14,411 nucleotides of DNA, taken from Thermomicrobiales bacterium. Lineage in GTDB: Bacteria > Chloroflexota > Chloroflexia > Thermomicrobiales > UBA6265. Where the stretch lies: contig JAUJLY010000026.1 in assembly GCA_030447145.1 (NCBI GenBank), positions 1-14,411 on the forward strand, in the 5' to 3' direction. Below the pieces are notes generated by a model. The model saw nothing but the letters and a program-made list of their open reading frames with translations, was not told where the DNA came from and searched no databases. This document shows positions 7,140 through 12,513 of the stretch, piece after piece (position 1 is the stretch's first letter; every line of letters begins with the position of its first letter). Made by a program: the position numbers and the translations under genes.

Positions 7140-7847
7140 ATGGCCGAGCGGAGGTCTGGGCAACGGATCGCCATCCCGGCCTACTTCGCCCCTGGTGCCT
7201 ATTGGGCCCAGGTGGAAACCGGCTATCCAACCGTCGGACTTGCCGTTGTCAATCCAGACAGCGGACCTGGCAACAGACCCGACGTAAGCTATAGTCGGCA
7301 AATCGCACAGACGACGAGCCAAGGTGTCCAGGTACTTGGTTACATTACCACGTCGTACGGTCGACGCAGTGCAAAGACGGTTAAGGCACAGGTCGACGCC
7401 TACAACGAGTGGTATGGAGTAAGTGGCATCTTCTTTGATGAGGTGTGCTCGCGATCCGGCGTTCAGCCCTACTACGCGAACCTGTATGGCTACGTCAAGA
7501 CGCGCTCTGAGGGGACAGTCGTACTCAACCCAGGGGCCAACGGGATTAGCGAGAGCTACATGACTGTCTCGGATATCATCGTAACCTTTGAGGGAGCTTA
7601 CGACCACTACGTACCGCAACTTTCGGAAGAAAATTACTCTCCCCATCGTTTCTGGCACTTGATTTACGGCGCCCATTCCGCACGAACAATGGAACACGCC
7701 ATTAGACTTAGCACGGAACGGGGTGTTGGCTGGATTTACGTTACGCCTGACGGTCATCCCAATCCGTGGGACACGCTGCCTCCTGAGTCATACTGGAGCA
7801 AAGAGCTTTTTGCAGCGGGAGGCTCGCGGCGTCCGAAGGCTCCCTGA
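7140..7847 (+). CDS. Spherulin-4 / GH135-like protein without a signal peptide
   Basis: 235 residues from ATG 7140, with GAAGG at 7127-7131 eight bases upstream. A GTG at 7116 with GGAG upstream would add eight residues. The sequence follows the spherulin-4 family (Physarum spherulin 4, fungal Sph3, glycoside hydrolase family 135) in order. It has IAIPAYFAPGAYW (10-22), VNPDSGPG (37-44), QVLGYITTSYG (64-74), the acidic pair in GIFFDEV (D100, E101), NPG (130-132), FEG (150-152) and a terminal GVGWIYVTPD strand. The fold is a TIM barrel. Sph3 cleaves alpha-1,4-linked galactosaminoglycan, using acidic residues that correspond to this type of D-E pair. The bacterial substrate is unknown but is probably an amino-sugar exopolysaccharide. 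Family members are normally secreted, yet no signal peptide is visible from either start. It stands alone in a gene-poor segment, which suggests acquisition by transfer. Confidence 0.8.
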   Translation: MAERRSGQRIAIPAYFAPGAYWAQVETGYPTVGLAVVNPDSGPGNRPDVSYSRQIAQTTSQGVQVLGYITTSYGRRSAKTVKAQVDAYNEWYGVSGIFFDEVCSRSGVQPYYANLYGYVKTRSEGTVVLNPGANGISESYMTVSDIIVTFEGAYDHYVPQLSEENYSPHRFWHLIYGAHSARTMEHAIRLSTERGVGWIYVTPDGHPNPWDTLPPESYWSKELFAAGGSRRPKAP

Positions 7848-7850
7848 CTA

Positions 7851-7867
7851 TGATCGGCACGATCATG
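7851..7867 (+). terminator. Palindromic hairpin after the spherulin-4 gene
   Basis: ATGATCG (7851-7857) is perfectly complementary to CGATCAT (7861-7867) around a GCA loop, three bases after the stop codon. No T-run follows. It may end the transcript or be a protein-binding palindrome. Confidence 0.4.
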
Positions 7868-8166
7868 GCGCACCACAGCAGGTCAGGTTCCTGGTCCATG
7901 GTGGTATCCGCAATTTCAGATCTGCTAGTGTCCAGATCGAATACATAATAGCTCGCTCCGTTTGAATTGCTTCTCTTACCATGCTTGTGAACAGTGCCTT
8001 CCTAGCCAATTGCACCCGTTTATCAGGACGGTGTCCTTTTCTTGTCCTACCAAACGCCTTTGCATGCACGTAGACCGCGGAACTTCACCCGTCGAATCAG
8101 GTCAGGTAGCGTCAACAGCCGTGAGAAGTGAACCGGCACCGTCCGATATTTGGGTTTCTGCGGCTG

Positions 8167-8208
8167 GGAGGGGCAAATGACGGTACCAGGAACTCCGGTA
8201 TGCCCTCC
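8167..8208 (+). ncRNA. Possible structured RNA element upstream of a terminator
   Basis: GGAGGG (8167-8172) pairs with CCCTCC (8203-8208), and CA with TG continues the stem past one bulged G. Inside, TACC (8184-8187) pairs with GGTA (8197-8200). An eight-base internal loop lies on one side and a nine-base loop at the tip. About 60 bases later a strong intrinsic terminator ends any plus-strand transcript. The arrangement would suit a small RNA or an orphaned leader element. It fits no riboswitch consensus I know, and there is no conservation evidence. Confidence 0.25.
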
Positions 8209-8270
8209 TGAGTATTTCGGGAACTGTTGAGGGGTTCGCTGGCCCTTTTCGCCTTGCACGCTCGGCCATA

Positions 8271-8307
8271 GGCTCGCTGCCACCGAGAAGCGGCAGCGAG
8301 CCTTTTT
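8271..8307 (+). terminator. Strong intrinsic terminator
   Basis: GGCTCGCTGCC (8271-8281) is perfectly complementary to GGCAGCGAGCC (8292-8302), an 11-bp stem with a ten-base loop followed immediately by TTTTT (8303-8307). This is the only textbook terminator in the window. A weaker AGGG/CCCT hairpin with TTTT (8230-8249) precedes it. The spherulin-4 gene ends more than 400 bases upstream, so the transcript ended here may be a separate small RNA. Confidence 0.8.
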
Positions 8308-8500
8308 CGCCCTGATGGGCTCACCCTGAGGATCCTAGACGAAGCGGTGCAGGCAACCGGGTATTCCCGCAAGCAGAACCGCCCTTTTCCAGGCCCCTCC
8401 CCAGGATGAGGATGCCTAGACGGCAAGAAGGAGCCACTCTCGACTGCCTCGCACAGACCGCGCAATGCGCATCCCCGTACCAGTCATCCAACCCAAATCG

Positions 8501-8526
8501 CCCCTCCTGGAGCGATCCAGGAGGGG
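8501..8526 (-). terminator. Hairpin after the ferritin-like gene
   Basis: CCCCTCCTGG (8501-8510) is perfectly complementary to CCAGGAGGGG (8517-8526) around a six-base loop. It lies 25 bases beyond the stop of the minus-strand ferritin-like gene. On the minus strand only CGATTT follows, so the U-tract is poor. Probably the terminator of that gene. Confidence 0.65.
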
Positions 8527-8551
8527 CGGCAGAATCATGAGATCTCGAATG

Positions 8552-8992
8552 CTAGCCCCAGCCGCTGAGCATCTTCCTTACCTCGTCGCGGTGGTTCGTT
8601 TCGTCGGAGATCATGTTGTCGAGTTGCGCCTGCAAGGCAACATCACCAACCTTTTCGGCCTGGTTGCGACGCACCTTGTAGTTCTCCACCGTCTCCGCCT
8701 CGGCCTCGTAGATGAACTCCAGTATCTCGCGAGTGTGGTTCGACGTCTTCACCGGCTTTGGCTCCACCACAGGCTCCCCACCGAGCGAGACGATTTTGTC
8801 CGCCAGATACTGCGCATGGGCCTGCTCGTCGGGGATCTCCGTCTGGAGGAATGCAACCAGTTGCGGCCGGTACGGACCTGTTACCTTAGAGGAGTACTGA
8901 AGGTAGCTGATGATTGCGTTGTACTCACCCGCAAGATCCTGGTTCAGGCCCTCGATCAGGTCCTGCATATCCTTGTTCTGTTCCTGAGCCAT
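8552..8992 (-). CDS. Ferritin-like protein (bacterioferritin/Dps-type four-helix bundle)
   Basis: 146 residues. The sequence has the four-helix ferritin pattern with metal-ligand residues in place: E23 in AGEYNAI, E56 and H59 in DEQAHA (ExxH), E98/E100 in EAEAETVENY, and E131 and H134 in DETNH (a second ExxH). A diiron ferroxidase site that oxidises Fe(II), with iron storage or protection against peroxide, is the likely role. The protein is shorter than bacterioferritin (about 158 aa), and no haem-ligand methionine can be assigned by eye, so the exact subfamily is open. The start is ATG 8992. No good Shine-Dalgarno precedes it, but a GAAA-capped hairpin does. Met9, with AAGGAT just before it, is an alternative start. 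It is transcribed alone and divergently from the winged-helix regulator gene. Confidence 0.85.
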   Translation of the reverse strand: MAQEQNKDMQDLIEGLNQDLAGEYNAIISYLQYSSKVTGPYRPQLVAFLQTEIPDEQAHAQYLADKIVSLGGEPVVEPKPVKTSNHTREILEFIYEAEAETVENYKVRRNQAEKVGDVALQAQLDNMISDETNHRDEVRKMLSGWG

Positions 8993-9017
8993 ATTGGTTT
9001 CATGCTTTTTGCGATAT

Positions 9018-9033
9018 CACCGATTTCTCGGTG
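9018..9033 (-). promoter_or_regulatory. GAAA-loop hairpin in the ferritin-like gene leader
   Basis: On the minus strand CACCGA and TCGGTG form a perfect 6-bp stem capped by GAAA, a stable GNRA tetraloop. It sits 25 bases before the ferritin-like start codon, where no Shine-Dalgarno is visible. It could affect translation or mRNA stability, or as DNA be an operator for a metal or redox regulator. No known box (Fur, DtxR, PerR) was recognised in it. Confidence 0.35.
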
Positions 9034-9204
9034 CTCCACCATAGGCGTGCAAACAGGCCCCTCTGGGATCATTCATCGCAATAGCAATGCCGGGTCTTTC
9101 GGCGGCGTTGCCCCTGTATAGGGTTGCCTCTATCGACCTCCCAAGAAGTCCGGCATCCTTTGTGATCCCCGACGGGAGTGATGACGCTGACCCTCGTCGC
9201 GCTT

Positions 9205-9230
9205 GCACATGATCACGATGTGCTGTTTTT
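9205..9230 (+). terminator. Terminator-like hairpin of unclear purpose
   Basis: GCACAT (9205-9210) pairs with ATGTGC (9218-9223) around a seven-base loop, followed by TG and five Ts (9226-9230). The stem is short and no plus-strand gene lies upstream in this gap. It could insulate the regulator gene from upstream transcripts, or be chance. Confidence 0.3.
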
Positions 9231-9359
9231 CCGGGCGTCAGAGTTCTGCGCCTATTGCCCGACTGTTCCAAAACTGCATCCACCTCCGCATTACCCAGGA
9301 TGCTCGCGGTCGCATCCACACACTCAACCCACTGTGGGGTTCCACCCGGCATATTCGTG

Positions 9360-9368
9360 TGCTACGCT
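9360..9368 (+). promoter_or_regulatory. Candidate extended -10 of the winged-helix regulator gene
   Basis: TGCTACGCT fits TGnTAnnnT, 63 bases before the start codon at 9432. The -35 region (TTCCAC, 9340-9345, spacing 17) is poor, as is common for extended -10 promoters. Confidence 0.3.
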
Positions 9369-9431
9369 CGTCAGTAGTTCCATAGAACCATTCACTTTGC
9401 AGGGGTCCGACAGTTCGATCGGAGGAATCCC

Positions 9432-10109
9432 ATGGCTGACAAGAAGGTGCGCAAGGGGCTCGATGCCCTCCGTGGGGACATTCAGGAACTGGCCCAATCG
9501 TTTGCGGCATTCAGGGCCCAGGTATCCGCCCAGCAAGCAGCCGCCGCAGCCGAGCACCATAAACAGAGCACCGTTGGCCAGGCAGCTGCCTCCACTAACA
9601 CCGAGATCCTTGAGATGCGCGGCGCGGAATCAGGGAGCCAGGGCTATGTCAGCTCGTTTGGCTACTATCAACCTGTCAGTGGAAACGGTGAGCCGCATCT
9701 CTACCGCTGGTCCCTGGAGGAGCGTCCCGTCGAGGATATCCTCACCTTCCCGATCGACGAGTACGCCCAGGTGCTTGCGGCTATCGGTCACAAACAGCGT
9801 CTGGGCATCCTCCTGATGATTCTCGCAAAACCGGCGACGGCAAATGACGTCGTGAGCGAACTCTCGCTTGGGACCACCGGGGCCGCATACCACCATCTCA
9901 ACGTGCTGCAGGCTGCTGGCCTTGTCGAACAGCAGCGGCGAGGCGTCTTCACCATCGTCTTGGCGAAGATCCCCGCCCTCCTGACAATCCTTGCCAGTCT
10001 CTCCGGAACGATCGCAGTCAATATCTCCTCCCCTGACGTGAACAGCAAGCCGTCCGACAACGGCGCTGCCCACGAACCTTCTGCGAACGGTGCGGAGCAA
10101 GACCAGTAG
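9432..10109 (+). CDS. ArsR-type winged-helix regulator with coiled-coil N-terminus
   Basis: 225 residues. ATG 9432 follows GGAGGA (9421-9426) by five bases, the best ribosome binding site in the window. Residues 1-45 are a charged, alanine-rich helix (RGDIQELAQSFAAFRAQVSAQQAAAAA) likely to form a coiled coil. A flexible linker runs to about 85 and contains FGYYQPVSG. Residues 112-178 form a winged helix-turn-helix of the ArsR/HTH_20 kind. In it, IGHKQRLGILLMIL leads to the recognition helix TTGAAYHHLNVLQAAGLVE and the wing QRRGVFTIV. The tail from about 200 is polar and disordered. No cysteine metal-binding motif of ArsR/SmtB sensors is present; the protein has no cysteine at all. Ligand and target genes are unknown. 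It is divergent from the ferritin-like gene and convergent with typA. Regulation of the divergent ferritin-like gene is possible but untested. Confidence 0.82.
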   Translation: MADKKVRKGLDALRGDIQELAQSFAAFRAQVSAQQAAAAAEHHKQSTVGQAAASTNTEILEMRGAESGSQGYVSSFGYYQPVSGNGEPHLYRWSLEERPVEDILTFPIDEYAQVLAAIGHKQRLGILLMILAKPATANDVVSELSLGTTGAAYHHLNVLQAAGLVEQQRRGVFTIVLAKIPALLTILASLSGTIAVNISSPDVNSKPSDNGAAHEPSANGAEQDQ

Positions 10110-10129
10110 TACGTGTGGGCACGGCAGGA

Positions 10130-10165
10130 ATACACGAAGGGGGGCATATGCCCCCCTTCGTGTAT
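10130..10165. terminator. Perfect 36-bp palindrome between convergent genes
   Basis: Every base from 10130 to 10165 pairs with its mirror, with a G6/C6 core flanked by ATACACGAA and TTCGTGTAT and a central ATAT. It lies 20 bases after the regulator stop (+) and 62 bases beyond the typA stop (-). As RNA it forms a very stable hairpin on either strand, and no T-run follows on either side. A bidirectional terminator is the simplest reading. Confidence 0.65.
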
Positions 10166-10227
10166 ACGTAATTTCGAATCATGAGTAGGACGGTCATGGT
10201 CGCCAGACAACCAGGTCGCATGCGCTG

Positions 10228-12093
10228 TTATCTGGCGAGCGAGGTTTCCCGGGCCTGCGACTTCTTCTTTTCCTTGGCACGCGCGTCCAGCGTGAGGAAG
10301 CGTTTGCGCAGGCGTAGCGCCTTTGGCGTCACCTCCAGCAACTCATCATCCTGCAGGAAGTCGAGGCTCTGCTCCAGGCTCAGCAACGTCGGCGGTGTCA
10401 GCCGCACGGAAATGTCCGCCGTCGAGGCGCGCATGTTGGTAAGCTTCTTCGCCCGGCAAACGTTCACCGCGAGGTCATCCTGCCGCGGGTTCTGGCCAAT
10501 GATCATGCCCTCGTAGACTTCTGTCTGCGGCTCAATGAACGTGATGCCACGCTCCTGGGCGTTGGCAAGGCCGTGAGCGAGAGCGGTGCCAGTCTCCGAC
10601 GCGACAAGAGCTCCCGAACGGTTGGATGTAATGGGTCCCATCCACGGCTCAAAGTCGATGAGACGCGACGACATCACCGCATTGCCCTTGGTGGCCGTCA
10701 GCATCGCATTGCGCAGCCCAATCAGGCCACGCGTTGGAATCGCGAATTCAAGACGGACATGCCCGCGGCCATCGTTCACCAGGTCAAGCATCCGTGCCTT
10801 CCGGCTGCCCGTCAGCTCGGTCACGACCCCGACGAACTCCTCCGTCACGTCAACGACAAGATGCTCGATCGGCTCCAGCACTTCGCCATCATCACCCCTT
10901 CGGGTCACAACCTCAGGCCGGGATACCTGGAACTCAAAGCCTTCGCGCCGCATCGTCTCGATCAATACCGACAGATGCAGCTCACCTCGTCCCGCAACAG
11001 AAAAGACGTCTGGTTGGTCGGTTGGCTCGACCCGCAACGAAAGGTTGACCTCAAGCTCGCAGTTCAGTCGATCCCCGAGTTGACGCGACGTGGAGTACTC
11101 TCCATCACGCCCCGAGAACGGCGAGGTGTTGACGCCGAAGGTCAGCTTCAGTGTAGGTTCCTCGATCGCGACCGCTGGAATCGCGTCGAGATGGTTCGGA
11201 TCCGTGATCGTGCTGCCGATCTTCGCATCATTGAAGCCGGTAACGGCGATGAGGTCGCCGGCCTGGGCTTCCTCGACATCGCGCTTGCCAAGACCCTCAA
11301 AGGTCATTAGCGAAGAAACACGCTGCCGGACCGTCTCCACGTTCTCGCCCGTCAGGGCCAGGACCTCGCCCGCGCGGATTGTCCCGCGATGGATGCGCCC
11401 GATGGCGATCCGGCCACGATGGGAGTCGTAATCAATCGACGAGACAAGCATCTGGAACGGTGCCTCGAGATCGGCCACCGGTGCCGGCACGATCTCAAGC
11501 ACGGTTTCAAGGAGCGGCAGCAGGTCTGGTGCGAGATCATCCGGAGAGAATCCGGCTCGCCCGGCGCGACCGATCGCGTAAAGGATCGGGAAATCGAGCT
11601 GGGAATCATCGATGGCGAGATCGAGGAAGAGATCGTTGATGAGCTCAACAACCTCATCGATCCGGGCATTGGAGCGATCGATCTTGTTGATCACGACGAT
11701 CGGGCGCAGGCCAAGCTCGAGTGCCCGCGCAAGCACCGTCCGCGTCTGCGGCATCGGTCCCTCGGAGGCATCAACAAGCAGGATGCAACCATCGGCCATA
11801 TTGAGTACGCGCTCGACCTCACCACCGAAATCGGCGTGACCCGGCGTGTCGATAACATTGATCTTTACATCATGAAACTGGATCGCGGTATTTTTCGAAA
11901 GAATCGTGATGCCGCGCTCACGCTCCAGATCGTTCGCATCGAGGATCAGGTCGCCGGCGGCATCCGGGTCCCGGAAGATATTGGACTGCTTGAGAAGCCC
12001 GTCGACAAGCGTGGTTTTACCGTGGTCAACATGCGCAATGATCGCAACGTTCCGCAGATCCGCGCGACGGGCGATAGCCTGGGTTGGTGTCAT
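10228..12093 (-). CDS. typA: Ribosome-associated GTPase TypA/BipA
   Basis: 621 residues from ATG 12093. An in-frame GTG at 12105 would add four; neither start has a visible Shine-Dalgarno. It is a translational GTPase of the EF-G/LepA superfamily. G1 AHVDHGKT is at 20-27, the switch ERGITI near 59-64, G3 DTPGHADFGGE at 82-92 and G4 NKID at 136-139. A beta-barrel domain II, EF-G-like domains III and V, and the TypA-specific C-terminal domain follow, the last with GLIGLRNAMLTATKGNAVM and FIEPQTEVYEGMIIG. The length is close to the family's usual 605-615. TypA binds the 70S ribosome at the factor site, helps 50S assembly at low temperature and under stress, and hydrolyses GTP. It is a single gene on the minus strand downstream of proS, separated by about 420 bases, and converges with the winged-helix regulator gene. 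Confidence 0.97.
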   Translation of the reverse strand: MTPTQAIARRADLRNVAIIAHVDHGKTTLVDGLLKQSNIFRDPDAAGDLILDANDLERERGITILSKNTAIQFHDVKINVIDTPGHADFGGEVERVLNMADGCILLVDASEGPMPQTRTVLARALELGLRPIVVINKIDRSNARIDEVVELINDLFLDLAIDDSQLDFPILYAIGRAGRAGFSPDDLAPDLLPLLETVLEIVPAPVADLEAPFQMLVSSIDYDSHRGRIAIGRIHRGTIRAGEVLALTGENVETVRQRVSSLMTFEGLGKRDVEEAQAGDLIAVTGFNDAKIGSTITDPNHLDAIPAVAIEEPTLKLTFGVNTSPFSGRDGEYSTSRQLGDRLNCELEVNLSLRVEPTDQPDVFSVAGRGELHLSVLIETMRREGFEFQVSRPEVVTRRGDDGEVLEPIEHLVVDVTEEFVGVVTELTGSRKARMLDLVNDGRGHVRLEFAIPTRGLIGLRNAMLTATKGNAVMSSRLIDFEPWMGPITSNRSGALVASETGTALAHGLANAQERGITFIEPQTEVYEGMIIGQNPRQDDLAVNVCRAKKLTNMRASTADISVRLTPPTLLSLEQSLDFLQDDELLEVTPKALRLRKRFLTLDARAKEKKKSQARETSLAR

Positions 12094-12211
12094 GGGAGTG
12101 TGCACTTTCGGGTGATGGTGCCCGGTCGCAGGAAACCTGCCGGGCCACAGAAGATGACCCGTCCGGTTCGGCCCGAGTCATTTCATGTGAAGAATTTCAA
12201 TTTCGCATCCA

Positions 12212-12217
12212 ATTATA
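12212..12217 (-). promoter_or_regulatory. Candidate -10 box of typA
   Basis: The minus strand carries a perfect TATAAT in an unusually A+T-rich patch about 120 bases ahead of the typA start. No good -35 is found at 16-18 bases (GAGCGA is at 17). If used, the typA leader would be about 110 bases long. Confidence 0.45.
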
Positions 12218-12440
12218 GCATGAATGGCGCAAATTCGCTCCTGAAGGACCGAAGAGAGCGGCATTTGGCGCGAGGCGAGCGAGTCAGGATGCCTCTCCCG
12301 TAACAACTCAAGTCTTACCAGTACTGACTCGATGGCGTATGAAGCACCGGTGGCTCGCAATTGCCTGAACGCGCTCACTACCAGGTCAGAAGTGGACGCA
12401 GCGTCATTCTCAGTCAGGCAGACCGACCTCCCTGACAACC

Positions 12441-12487
12441 CCGGCCCTGGAGCATTCAGGACCGGCCACAGTCCTCCTCAGGGGAGG
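12441..12487 (-). terminator. Two tandem hairpins after proS
   Basis: CCTCC (12473-12477) pairs with GGAGG (12483-12487) around a five-base loop. CCGG-CCTG (12441-12449) pairs with CAGG-CCGG (12457-12465) with one mismatch and a seven-base loop. Both lie within about 70 bases downstream of the minus-strand proS stop. No T-run follows either on the minus strand. Confidence 0.5.
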
Positions 12488-12513
12488 GAGCACGGGCGAC
12501 ATCCACGCTCGAC

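Larger units (their letters stand above)
7848..8551. other. Intergenic segment with hairpins and terminators, no confident gene
   Basis: About 700 bases between the spherulin-4 gene and the ferritin-like gene. No frame on either strand gives a protein I recognise. It holds a small palindrome next to the spherulin stop and a weak AGGAC/GTCCT hairpin with T-run (8025-8041). After these come a structured stretch (8167-8208), a strong terminator (8271-8307) and the hairpin after the ferritin-like gene (8501-8526). The left half is less GC-rich than the genes around it. Confidence 0.55.
8993..9431. other. Divergent intergenic region, ferritin-like gene to regulator gene
   Basis: About 440 bases with no recognisable gene on either strand. 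It must hold promoters for both flanking genes. A hairpin close to the ferritin-like start, a terminator-like hairpin in the middle and a candidate -10 near the regulator are listed separately. Confidence 0.5.
12094..12513. other. typA-proS intergenic region
   Basis: About 420 bases. It contains two hairpins just after proS (12441-12487) and an A+T-rich patch with a consensus -10 for typA (12212-12217). A minus-strand open frame (12178-12438, TTG start, 86 codons) lies here. It has no ribosome binding site, matches no family I know and overlaps the promoter-like patch, so I do not call it a gene. Confidence 0.5.

Noticed and set aside
7137..7757. 206-codon minus-strand frame opposite the spherulin-4 gene
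   Set aside because: The plus strand carries the conserved family motifs and a ribosome binding site; the minus frame has neither.
8178..8187. TGACGGTACC, a string found in 16S rRNA
   Set aside because: Only ten bases match; the surrounding sequence is not rRNA-like, so it is coincidence.
8150..8270. Riboswitch (c-di-GMP, TPP, cobalamin, fluoride) upstream of the 8271 terminator
   Set aside because: No conserved core of these classes is present and no gene follows on the plus strand for it to control.
11389..12303. 304-codon plus-strand frame opposite typA
   Set aside because: The opposite strand encodes unmistakable TypA GTPase motifs; this frame shows no protein-like pattern.
12178..12438. 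86-codon minus-strand gene between proS and typA
   Set aside because: TTG start, no ribosome binding site, no known family, and it overlaps the A+T-rich patch with a TATAAT that suits a typA promoter.
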